Of a stretch of DNA of 64,000 nt, positions 52,701 to 60,985 are shown piece by piece (position 1 is the first letter of the stretch; each line of letters begins with the position of its first letter). This DNA comes from Phycisphaerales bacterium (GTDB lineage Bacteria > Planctomycetota > Phycisphaerae > Phycisphaerales > SM1A02). Both the position numbers and the translations under genes were made by a program. The notes beneath the pieces are model-generated. The model did no database searches, was not told the origin of the DNA, and saw only the letters and a list, made by a program, of their open reading frames with translations. Location: NCBI GenBank assembly GCA_029260575.1, contig JAJDDB010000032.1, positions 62,001-126,000 of the forward strand, in the 5' to 3' direction.

Positions 52701-53310
52701 CCTCGATCATGATCGGGCGGCCGAAGTTCGCGCTGACCGCATTGCCAACAGCGATGTTGAGTTCGCAGGGCGGACGACCGTTGACACGAATGTTGTCGAT
52801 GCCGTGTATCTCCAGCGGATCGCCCGGCGTGTTTGCAGCGGCATTGGTCAGGTCCAGGCGAATTCGGAATGACGTCACGTTTGCGAGCAGTGCCGAGAAA
52901 TCGTCGGTGAATGACCATGCTGACCGCTCAAGCGGCGCGATGAGCGTGCGCCACTGACCAGCAACAACATCACCCACGGCAAAGGTGTACAGAATGTTGC
53001 CGGCCGGACCGGAAAGTTCTAACTGCACAGGAAATAGAATGGGGGAGTTCGTATCGCCGAGGATATCAAACGTAACGCTGCCGCAGGCTGACCAGTCGCC
53101 GAAGTAGTCGGGTCCGGCTTCGATCCAAACCCAGTCGCTATCCAGATCCCTGACGGTAATGTGATCGCCTGTATGGACTATCTCGCAGCTCGTGTCCGTC
53201 GGCTGCCAGCCGTCGACGCCGGTGTCGAACGCGGATCCTGGTGGGCAGGCAGATGCAGACTCCGTGACCGCGAGAAGCAGTGTTGTCAAAATGAATTTGA
53301 AGCGCTTCAT
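49708..53310 (-). CDS. Giant secreted FG-GAP / beta-helix protein with dockerin-like end
   Basis: A 1200-residue protein. The signal peptide is residues about 1-21 (TTLLLAVTESASA). A beta-sandwich follows (residues 25-180). Residues about 200-560 hold at least six FG-GAP-like units built on F(G/S)xxVAIxGDLAIVGxxxDD and YxYRFDGxxWIEE. Residues about 565-930 form a parallel beta-helix-like domain (VHPGTYVETINFNGKHITVR; GGAISATGLDITDCSFI). The end has VNVFDLLELLANWGTNGNG and VDVFDLLDLLSAWG, a pair of calcium-binding-type repeats. Probably a surface or secreted adhesin or polysaccharide-binding protein. Confidence 0.8.
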   Translation of the reverse strand: MKRFKFILTTLLLAVTESASACPPGSAFDTGVDGWQPTDTSCEIVHTGDHITVRDLDSDWVWIEAGPDYFGDWSACGSVTFDILGDTNSPILFPVQLELSGPAGNILYTFAVGDVVAGQWRTLIAPLERSAWSFTDDFSALLANVTSFRIRLDLTNAAANTPGDPLEIHGIDNIRVNGRPPCELNIAVGNAVSANFGRPIMIEGTTAFIGMPAAAPAAVGAVEVWEHSNFAWQKIDTLFASDGATDDLFGGSLAFRGDLAIIGAPLDDDNGNASGSAYIFRYNGTNWIEEKKLTAAADGDANDEFGHDVAIEGDLAIVGSWIDDTAIVSSGSVYVYRFDGLDWIEEQNLVSPTPLAGDRFGNAVAISDDVIVVAASDADDAGPNSGEVHIFRHNGSSWIWEDTLAPTSIQDAQFGYDLSMDGDRFIIGARFDDGVNPRTGTAYIYAWSGSSWDLQQKLTAFDGATDDVFGNMVSIYGDLALVGSPQDDDLGDNSGSAYLYRWDGSLWIMDQKINGSDGDAGDVFSDGGAINDQFAIIGSPLAGAFNSGTAYFFRFANSTIDVMPGESIQTAIDSACFGDEIVVHPGTYVETINFNGKHITVRSTDPTDSAVVTATIIDGNGAPHVVTFDSGELQDSVLAGFTITGGNANGVSFPDDSGGGVIAHSGSNPSIVSCRFTLNTAVHGGAMAGICARLSECDFFDNSSTQSGGALEIYNRCVSIERCTFRDNSSISGGAISATGLDITDCSFIANSATNGGAIYILFDKDDDGYAIDRCRFLDNDASGDGGGLYTRLTGPQGFIDQEISNCSFTGNSAGDDGGGAFTATGFGFAVLHMQWWNCTWSQNQAEGNWSALVVEGDAVLTNCIIWNDTIQLPSTSVITHSITDEPGKGNNTSDPLFIDANGLDDIPGTEDDDLRIQLDSPALNTGDNAVISAGSLDVVGNPRITNDVVDVGAYEVLAEVEPSVDQKEIEILHPEGGTDRAMVSVAKFLNILGGPAAQVSAAIYEPALHPTATGFATFNTTLDVQTSLTPGDFWLQPTMPFSQADLDAAGIADPLAFDLVEYDAKSTAWVLAGELNVDPLGIRYEITESTSPAPAPPVGLFDFGDYGVFWNPTLGKGYVWANLDHAGDFAVGYPDVPACPADIADSSSAMPDGTVNVFDLLELLANWGTNGNGANIAAPPNDTVDVFDLLDLLSAWGNC

Positions 53311-53882
53311 GGTGAACCGTCCTCAAGCAGAGAACTGAAAGCCCGGTCGGGCGCATGACCTGAACCGCACAATGCCCGCGTTCGGTGCGCGTGAACACTC
53401 GTATCACTCGTAGTATCAAATGTGTATTCGAGTCGCAAGCATAAACGCAATTCTTGCGAAATAGAAGCCGATACAGGGTCCGTATACGTTTCTGGAACGG
53501 AGCTCCAGTGAGCGATTTCGGTTTCGTTGCACGATTACGCACTGTAATTGAGAATGCCAGCGACTGGCGCGCGCAGCGTCCAAAACGGCTGCAAAGATTG
53601 TCTCAGATCAGCAGCAGATTGTTCTCGATTGTTGTTTAGCGCAGAACGTTTCCACAGCAGAAGTGTTCGGATTGTCCCGGATTCGCACAGCACGAACGCA
53701 AAATATTGCGTGTGGCGCGCGCAGCGATGTTGCATGCGTCGATTGCGCCGCGCCAGCACGGTTGACCCCCCGAAAAGACCGCCGTCCGGAGGTCGCGCGC
53801 GCGCCGCAGCGCTGACTCTTTTCATCGCCTCCAGCGCGCACAAACGCGCTCGCAGCGATCAGCATCTGGAGCTTTCTTCTTA
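53311..53882. other. Non-coding gap rich in GCGC
   Basis: Upstream of the giant secreted gene. From about 53560 to 53860 GCGCGC runs are dense. No credible gene or RNA was recognised; frames here are compositional. Confidence 0.45.
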
Positions 53883-54923
53883 TTAGCGTGTTGACGATTC
53901 GGCGTTTTTCCCCGCCCACGCAGCAGCAATCGTCTGCCGCATTGCCGGCGTGTACATCAGAAAATTCCCGCGGTTTGGTTCACCCGGGAACCACTTCCAC
54001 AAGAACGCACCGACGACCGTATCGCTGTCATCAATCGCGTCGAGCGCAGCTTTCAGACAGCGCTGTTGCACGAGTTCAGCATCCGGGCCGCCCGTGCGAT
54101 AGTCCCACGGCTGACGTGCTGCGTTTGCGGAATTGTTGTACCCCAACTCGCTGAGCACGATCTTCTTGTTATGGGTTTCGGAATAGCGCTCCAGCCGGTC
54201 GATCAGATTTGTCCACGCGCGATCAAGTTCTTCGGGTTCCGGAACGCGATCATGGTTGACCAGCGGAAAATACCCCTGGATGCCGATGACATCGACCGCA
54301 TCCCAGAACGAGATTTTTTCGTAGCGATCCCAGTTTGCGCAGTACGTGAGTGGGGCATTGGTTTTGATGCGCACCGCAGCAATGATGTCGCGCCATTGTT
54401 GTTCGTGCTGCGTGGTACCTTCGAGTTCGGTGCCGACCGCAAAGGCGTCCGCATCCGCAGTGATCTCCGCCACGGTTGTAATCCACAGTTGATACGTCTC
54501 GAAGAACCGCTGCCACTGCGCATCTGTCTCGAAAGTGATTTCGCCTCGCCAGCGGAACTGCGAACCCCAGTAGGCGATGTGGGGTTTGATCATGATCTTC
54601 AAACCGAGGCGATGGGCTTCAGCGATCGGCCGAGTCAGCCAGGTGGGGTCGTCGTACAGCCGATTCATCCGCCCGCCCACCGTGCCGTCGGAACCGATGC
54701 CGGCGTATGGGTGGATAGTGACCCAATTGCAGCCGAGGGTTTTGAGTTCTTCAAACGCTTCGACCGTGGCATCGGTGCCCCAGATTCGACCAGCACCCGG
54801 ACAGGAAATGGTCATGCCGCGCACAATCGCATGGGGATCGGTTTCGTTGGTAGCGCCATTGGCGTGCGGCGCTGCAACAATTGTCCAGAGCAATGCCAGA
54901 GTTGATGCGATGATGTATTTCAC
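53883..54923 (-). CDS. GH113-like glycoside hydrolase, secreted
   Basis: A 346-residue protein with a signal peptide (residues 1-23). The TIM barrel shows GCNWVTIHPYAGI, RLGLKIMIKPHIAYWG, FAVGTELEGT with E166 as likely acid/base, and KIVLSELGYNN with E259 as likely nucleophile. This is the GH113 (mannanase) family plan. Aromatic residues for sugar stacking (W49, W119, W125) are in expected places. The substrate is probably a mannan or related polysaccharide but is not proven. No neighbouring transport genes are seen. Confidence 0.82.
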   Translation of the reverse strand: MKYIIASTLALLWTIVAAPHANGATNETDPHAIVRGMTISCPGAGRIWGTDATVEAFEELKTLGCNWVTIHPYAGIGSDGTVGGRMNRLYDDPTWLTRPIAEAHRLGLKIMIKPHIAYWGSQFRWRGEITFETDAQWQRFFETYQLWITTVAEITADADAFAVGTELEGTTQHEQQWRDIIAAVRIKTNAPLTYCANWDRYEKISFWDAVDVIGIQGYFPLVNHDRVPEPEELDRAWTNLIDRLERYSETHNKKIVLSELGYNNSANAARQPWDYRTGGPDAELVQQRCLKAALDAIDDSDTVVGAFLWKWFPGEPNRGNFLMYTPAMRQTIAAAWAGKNAESSTR

Positions 54924-54983
54924 GACTGAAGATGATAGACCGGTTCAGTCGCAGAGCAATTGAGATCTGCTCGATGCGTATAT

Positions 54984-55889
54984 TCACTCGGCGATGGGAA
55001 TGGCGGGCGTTTCGATTTCCTGCCATGCGCCATTGTCAAATTGAATTGTCATCTTGATCGTTCTGATTGTGTTTTCTTCTGCTGGAATGCTGTAATTCAA
55101 TACCAGCGGTACAACTGTGCCGCCCAGAAGGTCAGCGCTGGACTGTTGTTCCCCTGCGTAGGTGAACGAGTCCGGTGCATATTCTCTGCCCTGCATGTCG
55201 ACTGCACGGATGAAACTACGGCTTGACGGATGAAACGCCACTCTGACATCACGTGCTGGGACAAGCTGCAATTCAACGCGCACGCTGCTGGACGACTTGC
55301 GGTCGCTTTTTTTCAGGTGAAACGCGACAGCGTCTTCATCAAGGATCAATTGGCCCGGCTGCACCACGCGGATGTCCCCGGTTTTCAGGGGGGTGATTCG
55401 TGCAGTAGCTTCAACAGCGTCAAGTCGCTTTTCAATCTCTTGAATCTGTGCGTTCTCAACGGCGGAATCTGATCCATCGCCCGAGCGATTGATCTTCGTT
55501 TCCAGTTCATCCAGTTTCTCGCGAGCGCTGGCGAGTTGGTTCTGTAGTTGCTGAACTGCTGCTGCGCCACAACGCTCCGGGTAGCGCTCGCAGAATGTTT
55601 CAATCTCTCGGCGAATCGCTTGCGGCGAGACGACATTGCCTTGTACCTGTGGAGTGGTTTCAATTCTCAGCACACGATCATCCAGGTTACCGACTCGTGC
55701 CTTCAGTCCGTCGGGGCCGTCTTTGCCATCGGCACCATTGACCGCAGTCATCAGATTCTCAACATGAACCGTCTGTCTGCCGAAGGATATGAACACCACA
55801 CCAAGGCTGATGAGACCCCCGAGCACTGCTCCCACAAGTGCACCAACTACTGATGAGCCCCGTCTGTGTCGTTTCGTTGCAGTTGTCAT
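54984..55889 (-). CDS. Membrane-anchored coiled-coil protein
   Basis: About 301 residues from the ATG at 55889 (MTTATKRHRRGSS). A basic start and one membrane helix (VGALVGAVLGGLISLGVVF) anchor it. It has a short GADGKDGPDG collagen-like run, then a coiled coil (LQNQLASAREKLDELETKI) and a C-terminal beta-rich domain with VRVELQLVPARDVRVAFHP and GTVVPLVLNYSIPAEEN. No family is recognised. It may sit in the envelope with the C-domain outside. The gene is separate from its neighbours. Confidence 0.58.
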   Translation of the reverse strand: MTTATKRHRRGSSVVGALVGAVLGGLISLGVVFISFGRQTVHVENLMTAVNGADGKDGPDGLKARVGNLDDRVLRIETTPQVQGNVVSPQAIRREIETFCERYPERCGAAAVQQLQNQLASAREKLDELETKINRSGDGSDSAVENAQIQEIEKRLDAVEATARITPLKTGDIRVVQPGQLILDEDAVAFHLKKSDRKSSSSVRVELQLVPARDVRVAFHPSSRSFIRAVDMQGREYAPDSFTYAGEQQSSADLLGGTVVPLVLNYSIPAEENTIRTIKMTIQFDNGAWQEIETPAIPIAE

Positions 55890-56009
55890 GACAAAGGTCC
55901 GCTCGCTAAAGTTCTGATTCTGGTCGCCACATACGGTTCGCTTGTGACCACTAAAATACATCCTGGAGAAGGCAAGAGTCAACGCTCAACATCCCCACCT
56001 CGTGCGTAA

Positions 56010-56966
56010 TCACCCGCCAAGGATGGCATCTATGCGTTCTGTCACATTTTCATCCAGTTCCAGATCACTTGCCGCAGCATTGTCAAGAATCTGGCTGGAT
56101 TTACTTGCGCCGATGATCACGCTGGTGAGTTCGCGCCTGCGCAGACACCACGCAATGGCAAGCGTGGCCATGGGTACGCCGAGGCCGTCTGCAATGTCTG
56201 TCAATTTGCGCACGATTTTCAGGTTGTCTTCGGTCATGCGTTCCTTGATGAACTTGCCATACTGCTCGTGTGCAGCGCGGGTGTTTTTCGGCACGCCATT
56301 GTTGTACTTGCCGGTCAGCAACCCTTCGCACAACGGTGAGAAGTTCACAATACCAAGGCCCAGTCGTGCGCACGTTGGAAAGACTTCCGCTTCCCAGTGG
56401 CGCTCCAGCATGTTGTACAATGGCTGATTACTGACAGGCCGATGCCAGTTGTGGTCATCGCAGATTTCCACCGCTTCAGCAATCTGTTCAGCGTTCCATT
56501 CGCTGACGCCCCAGTACAGCACCTTGCCCTGGGTTATGAGATCGTTCATCGCTCGGCAGGTTTCGGCGACAGGTGTTTCATTGTCATACCGATGGCATTG
56601 ATACAGGTCGATGTACTCGGTGTCGAGCCGTTGCAATGAAGCATGGCATTGTTCGAAGATGTGTTTACGGCTGAGGCCGCGATCATTGGCGCCGGGGAAC
56701 GGCCAGTTCTGTTCAAACGGCCAGAAGAGTTTTGTTGCCAGCACATAGCTGTCGCGGCGAAACGGCTCCAACGCCTTGCCGACGAGCACTTCGGCGCGGC
56801 CGCGGCCATACGCGTTGGCGGTGTCGAAGAAGTTGATGCCGTTCTCGTACGCGGTGCGATGCAAGTCCGCAGCGTGATCGAGTTCCGAATCGTTCAGCGT
56901 CAGCCACGATCCGAAACCGACTTCGGAAAGTTTGACGCCCCAAATGCCAAGTCGCCGGTACTTCAT
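56010..56966 (-). CDS. Aldo/keto reductase
   Basis: A 318-residue AKR. Motifs: KYRRLGIWGVKLSEVGFGS, INFFDTANAYGRGRAEVLVG with the catalytic Asp and Tyr, VLATKLF with the Lys, DLYQCHRYDNETP with the His, and KVLYWGVSEWNAEQIAEAVE. It resembles the KCNAB/YghZ group that reduces aldehydes or ketones with NADPH. The C-terminal IIGASKSSQILDNA is the family end. No pathway partners are seen. Confidence 0.9.
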   Translation of the reverse strand: MKYRRLGIWGVKLSEVGFGSWLTLNDSELDHAADLHRTAYENGINFFDTANAYGRGRAEVLVGKALEPFRRDSYVLATKLFWPFEQNWPFPGANDRGLSRKHIFEQCHASLQRLDTEYIDLYQCHRYDNETPVAETCRAMNDLITQGKVLYWGVSEWNAEQIAEAVEICDDHNWHRPVSNQPLYNMLERHWEAEVFPTCARLGLGIVNFSPLCEGLLTGKYNNGVPKNTRAAHEQYGKFIKERMTEDNLKIVRKLTDIADGLGVPMATLAIAWCLRRRELTSVIIGASKSSQILDNAAASDLELDENVTERIDAILGG

Positions 56967-57030
56967 GCGGATAGAACAACGTCAACAGGTCGTATTGTCA
57001 AAACCGCACTGCCGAGCGCTGCTGAATCGC

Positions 57031-57828
57031 TCAGGAATCTTCGGGATCTGTTTCCGGCTCGGATTCGGTTGGTGATTGCGCGGGTTGCGTCTCCGAAGTA
57101 GCACCAGGATCGGCAGTTCGGCCGGTGTCGATCAGCTCTGCAAGGCCTTCAACATGCCCCGGCGAGCCGATATCCGCTGCGCTGAAGATCGGCGTGGTAA
57201 CAGGCTTGCGAGCCCCGTGTGAACCGTCTGCGCTACTGCTCCAGAGTTCGCCCTTGTTCAGATCGGTTGCGGTGAGGTCATTCAGCCAGATGCTGGGGCC
57301 GTCCGGGCGCGATACATCCGGCCAGTCATCTGCTTTGCGATAATTTACTTCGCAGACGATGTCATCATGTTCATCGAGCAGGTGCAGAATCTCGTTGGTT
57401 TCGGTGGGGCTGTTTGCAAGTGAAGCCCATGTGACGCCAATGACTTGATACGTCGGGTCTGCTGCGGATTCGGTGCCGAAGTCTGCATCCCATGCTGCGC
57501 GGAAATCGTCTTCTGTGACGGCGTCACTATTGACGAGCACAACTACGCCGCCGGGCGCGATCGTGCAGGAGAATCGTCCCCAGTTCTGGTCGTCTTCATC
57601 GTCAAGCCGCCAGTCCTTGATTTCGATCGGCTCGGCGCTGAGGTTTGCGATTTCAACCCACTCCGTCTGGCCCGTGCTTTCTTTGGAGGCGGGGTTGTAC
57701 ATGATCTCGGTGATGACGATCCGCCATTCGTGGTCGAGCGTGTTGGCAGGAGCGGGGCCGGCGAGCAGCAGCGTGCTGACAATTGTGAGCCCAAGAAACG
57801 GCGATTGAATTGTTTGTTGGTTTAGCAT
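57031..57828 (-). CDS. Lamin-tail-domain secreted protein
   Basis: A 265-residue protein with a signal peptide (ends near GPAPA). One lamin-tail domain covers residues about 35-170: IVITEIMYNPASKES, EWVEIANLSAEPIEIKDWRL, and a later RPDGPSIWLND. In bacteria this Ig-like fold is found in secreted and surface proteins, often with nuclease or phosphatase partners, none of which are here. An acidic, Pro/Thr-rich tail ends the protein (EPETDPEDS). Confidence 0.72.
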   Translation of the reverse strand: MLNQQTIQSPFLGLTIVSTLLLAGPAPANTLDHEWRIVITEIMYNPASKESTGQTEWVEIANLSAEPIEIKDWRLDDEDDQNWGRFSCTIAPGGVVVLVNSDAVTEDDFRAAWDADFGTESAADPTYQVIGVTWASLANSPTETNEILHLLDEHDDIVCEVNYRKADDWPDVSRPDGPSIWLNDLTATDLNKGELWSSSADGSHGARKPVTTPIFSAADIGSPGHVEGLAELIDTGRTADPGATSETQPAQSPTESEPETDPEDS

Positions 57829-57924
57829 GGTTGATTCCTCCTCAGTGGTGCGTCAGCATTGGATTGCCTGCTGCGATGTGAACATTCTACCGTATTGGTG
57901 AGTAGGCCTTATGAGAGCATCTTC

Positions 57925-58569
57925 ATGACGCGCACGCCGGAGCATGGTGACAGCAGGACGGCACTGACGCCGAAGATTCTGCTGTGGGCGTATGAACGCG
58001 GCATTTTCCCGATGGCTGATCCGGAGACCGGCAGCATCGACTGGTATTGCCCGGACCCGCGGGCGGTGTTGCCGATTGAGAATCTTCCAGTTTCGAAGAA
58101 CCTTGCAAGGGTTGTGCGGCAGCAGTCGTTTGCGATTCGCTGTGATACAGCATTTGCTGAAGTGATGCAGGCGTGCGCGCAGCCGAGGATTGATGATCCG
58201 CAGACGTGGATTGATGAGACACTTCTCGATGCGTATTGTGGTCTGCATGAGCAGGGTCATGCGCACAGCGTTGAAGCGTGGAAGGATGGAACACTTGTCG
58301 GCGGGCTATATGGTGTGCATGTCGGCAGCGCGTTCTGTGGCGAATCCATGTTCGTTCGGCAGGACCTCGGCGGAACGAATGCATCAAAGGTGTGTCTGGT
58401 GCATCTTGTGAAGCACCTGCGTCAGCAGGAGTTCACGCTACTGGATACGCAGTTCTGGAATCCGCATCTGCAGCAGTTTGGTTGTGTCGAAATTCCGGCG
58501 CAGCGGTATTTGAATCAGTTGCACTCGGGGTTGGAAGAACCAGCGCAGTGGGGGGAGTTTGTGCTTTGA
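57925..58569 (+). CDS. aat: Leucyl/phenylalanyl-tRNA-protein transferase
   Basis: A 214-residue protein from the ATG at 57925. It shows AYERGIFPMADPETGSIDWY, CPDPRAVLPIENLPVSKNL and later DLGGTNASKVCLVHLVKHL, LLDTQFWNPHLQQFGCVEIP, all matching Aat. The enzyme adds Leu or Phe to N-terminal Arg/Lys, marking proteins for ClpS/ClpAP. Length and motifs are complete. It is followed closely by two zinc-ribbon membrane genes on the same strand. Confidence 0.93.
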   Translation: MTRTPEHGDSRTALTPKILLWAYERGIFPMADPETGSIDWYCPDPRAVLPIENLPVSKNLARVVRQQSFAIRCDTAFAEVMQACAQPRIDDPQTWIDETLLDAYCGLHEQGHAHSVEAWKDGTLVGGLYGVHVGSAFCGESMFVRQDLGGTNASKVCLVHLVKHLRQQEFTLLDTQFWNPHLQQFGCVEIPAQRYLNQLHSGLEEPAQWGEFVL

Positions 58570-58611
58570 TTCGCAGCTTCGAATACAAGTTGTTTCAGCG
58601 TGACTGCGGCG

Positions 58612-59166
58612 ATGCGTAACACAATTACGAGTCATCCCGTTGCATTTGAGAAGCGCGTTGTGTTTCAGAACGCGATAGATCGGCAGGAAACGATCATTGT
58701 GTGGACGACGCTGATCGCCACTGCGGGGCTGGGTGTTGCCGTTGCCGTGCTGTACCACATGAAACGTGGCTATTCGATATTTAGCACCGAGATGATTTTT
58801 ACGGCAGGAGTTGCTGCGTATCTCGCGCTGGCCGCTGCTGTATTCCTGCTGCCAATTCACATCACATGCTTGCGGCGTAAGTCAATGCTTGGTGCAGGTC
58901 CGTTGCTGTACGGAATCGGTCTGGCGTGGATGGCCGCGACGCAGTATCTCATGGTAGATGATTCGGTTTTCCAGTTTATGAGTATGACGATTGGAACACT
59001 CGGCATAGTGATCATCATGGCAGTTGGGTGTCGGTTTCTACTTCCGGATACTCCGAGACTCGTCGCGCCGCAGCTTTGTCCGACCTGTGGATACGACTTG
59101 CGCGGGAGCAGCGCAGATGGCTGTCCGGAGTGCGGGTGGGGGCGCGATGAGCAGTGCGACGCATGA
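58612..59166 (+). CDS. Four-helix membrane protein with CGYDLRG zinc ribbon (1 of 2)
   Basis: About 184 residues from the ATG at 58612. There are four membrane helices (for example VWTTLIATAGLGVAVAVLY and MIFTAGVAAYLALAAAVFLL). The tail is CPTCGYDLRGSSADGCPECG, a zinc ribbon. The next gene is a tandem relative with ATGA overlap. The CPxCGYDLRG motif is frequent in Planctomycetes. The ribbon is predicted in the cytoplasm. Function unknown. Confidence 0.7.
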   Translation: MRNTITSHPVAFEKRVVFQNAIDRQETIIVWTTLIATAGLGVAVAVLYHMKRGYSIFSTEMIFTAGVAAYLALAAAVFLLPIHITCLRRKSMLGAGPLLYGIGLAWMAATQYLMVDDSVFQFMSMTIGTLGIVIIMAVGCRFLLPDTPRLVAPQLCPTCGYDLRGSSADGCPECGWGRDEQCDA

Positions 59167-59705
59167 AGCTGATGCGCACAAAACTCGGCTTGCACGAAGA
59201 CCCCTGGTCGATTCAGTCGTCGCGGATCATTGTCTTGACGTATCTGCCCATGTTCATCATGGCAATGCTCGGCGGCGTAGCGATGATTGTGTTTATAGCG
59301 CAACAACAGCGATTGTTGCCGTTTTCACTGGGAATGATTGGTCCGGTTGCGCTCGTATTTCTAGCGATGGGAATCGGGTTGATTGTCAGCATCACGACTG
59401 TACCGATACTGCTGATTTGTGTTCGCAAGAAACGGTTGATCTGGTCGCTGCCGATCGTCTTTGTACCGACCGTGATTGCGGTATTGTGGTACGTTCTCAA
59501 GCCATGGTTCGGCAATGGCTGGTATCCAGCATCATCGGCTCTGGTTGCTGTGATGGTTATGCATGTTATGGCGATTCTTTGTTGTTTTGCTTTGCCCGAT
59601 CATTTGCATTCCGAAGCGTTGGTGAACTGTCCGAGGTGTGGGTATGATCTTCGCGGAACGCGCGACACCGGCTGCCCGGAATGCGGGTGGGGACGTGATG
59701 CCTGA
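59163..59705 (+). CDS. Four-helix membrane protein with CGYDLRG zinc ribbon (2 of 2)
   Basis: 180 residues from the ATG at 59163, overlapping the previous stop by four bases. Four helices (MFIMAMLGGVAMIVFIAQQ; LIWSLPIVFVPTVIAVLWYV) and the tail CPRCGYDLRGTRDTGCPECG. Duplicate of the gene before it in plan though diverged in helices. The pair is probably translated together; a heterodimer is an attractive but untested idea. Confidence 0.7.
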   Translation: MKLMRTKLGLHEDPWSIQSSRIIVLTYLPMFIMAMLGGVAMIVFIAQQQRLLPFSLGMIGPVALVFLAMGIGLIVSITTVPILLICVRKKRLIWSLPIVFVPTVIAVLWYVLKPWFGNGWYPASSALVAVMVMHVMAILCCFALPDHLHSEALVNCPRCGYDLRGTRDTGCPECGWGRDA

Positions 59706-59821
59706 CCGGGAATCGAGAAGAGGGCGGTGCTACGCCGCAAGCAGCGAACGATTGCAGTTGCTGACTGCGTCTGTGTGGTCTGGTCGCGGACAAGCAGGGG
59801 CGCCGCTACACTTCCCGCCCT

Positions 59822-60883
59822 ATGGAAGTTGGAATCATCGGACTGCCCGGTTGCGGCAAGACAACACTGTTCAATTCGCTTACCGGCCTGAACGTCGATC
59901 CGTTTGCCGGCGGGCAGAAACCCAACGTGGGTATGGCAAACATCCCTGACCCCCGGCTGGGCACGATCGCGCAGTACATCCCGCCGCAGAAGATCATCCA
60001 CGCGCCGCTGCAGATTGTTGATCTGCCCGGCGTGGCGGCAGGCGGCGGCGCGGAGAAACTCAATTCGTTTCTGAGTCATGTACGCACAGTCGATGCGATC
60101 TGCCATGTTGTGCGCTGCTTTGATGATGGCAATGCCGTCCAGCCAATCCGCGATATTGAATCAATGAACACCGAGCTGATCCTTGCGGATCTCGTCGTTG
60201 CGGAAGGATCGCTTGACAAGGCCCAGCGATCAGCCCGTACCGGCGAGCGTGAAGCCAAGGCCAGGCTTGCGCTGTTGGAACAGGTCGCAGGTATTCTCAA
60301 TGATGACAAGCCTGTCTCAGCGATTGTTGATTTACTGAGCGATGAAGAGCGGGGCATGCTCAAGAGCTATGGCATGGTCAGCGCCAAGCCGGTGCTGTAT
60401 GTCGCAAACATCGGCGAGGACGATCTCGGCGGTGAAAGCGCCGCAGCAATACAGGTGGCTGAATTCGCAGCGGCACATGAATGTGAATGTGTGACGCTTT
60501 GCGCCAAGCTCGAAGCGGAACTGGCGGAGCTTGATGATGCTGATCGGACCGAGATGCTGCAGTCCATGGGATTGGGTGAGCCGGCGATCGGTCCTTTGGC
60601 GAGGGCTGCGAACAAGTCGCTGGGTTTGACAACCTTTTATACGGCTGGTGAAAAGGAAGTTCGGGCCTGGCCGGTGCGGATCGGTGCGTCGGCTCCTGAG
60701 GCTGCGGGTGTGATTCACAGCGACCTGCAGCGGGGGTTCATCCGAGCCGAGTGCTACAGCGTGGATGAACTCGTACAGTACAAGAGCGAAAAGGCCATCA
60801 AAGAGGCTGGGAAGATGCGAAGCGAAGGCAAGAGCTATTTGATTCAGGATGGTGATGTCGTGCACTTCCTGTTCAATGTGTAG
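59822..60883 (+). CDS. ychF: Redox-regulated ATPase/GTPase YchF (OLA1)
   Basis: A 353-residue Obg-type protein. The P-loop is IIGLPGCGKTTLFNSLTG at residues 4-21, followed by the ANIPDPRLGTIAQ insertion and DLPGVAAGGG G3 region. The TGS domain is at the end (SVDELVQYKSEKAIKEAG...SYLIQDGDVVHFLFNV). YchF/OLA1 binds ATP in preference to GTP and associates with ribosomes. The Gly-rich G4/G5 motifs are typical. No operon partner other than the downstream wall genes. Confidence 0.95.
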   Translation: MEVGIIGLPGCGKTTLFNSLTGLNVDPFAGGQKPNVGMANIPDPRLGTIAQYIPPQKIIHAPLQIVDLPGVAAGGGAEKLNSFLSHVRTVDAICHVVRCFDDGNAVQPIRDIESMNTELILADLVVAEGSLDKAQRSARTGEREAKARLALLEQVAGILNDDKPVSAIVDLLSDEERGMLKSYGMVSAKPVLYVANIGEDDLGGESAAAIQVAEFAAAHECECVTLCAKLEAELAELDDADRTEMLQSMGLGEPAIGPLARAANKSLGLTTFYTAGEKEVRAWPVRIGASAPEAAGVIHSDLQRGFIRAECYSVDELVQYKSEKAIKEAGKMRSEGKSYLIQDGDVVHFLFNV

Positions 60884-60985
60884 CGGCAGGCTGGTAGCGG
60901 ACGATGCACCAATAGACTGAATCCATCGTGTGGGGCGGTCGGTGCGCGCCGGCCGAGTGTCCTGTTCTCGCTTCGCATACTTGCC

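Noticed and set aside
53548-53886. Overlapping frames on both strands in the GCGC-rich gap
   Set aside because: Composition-driven, no start signals or motifs.
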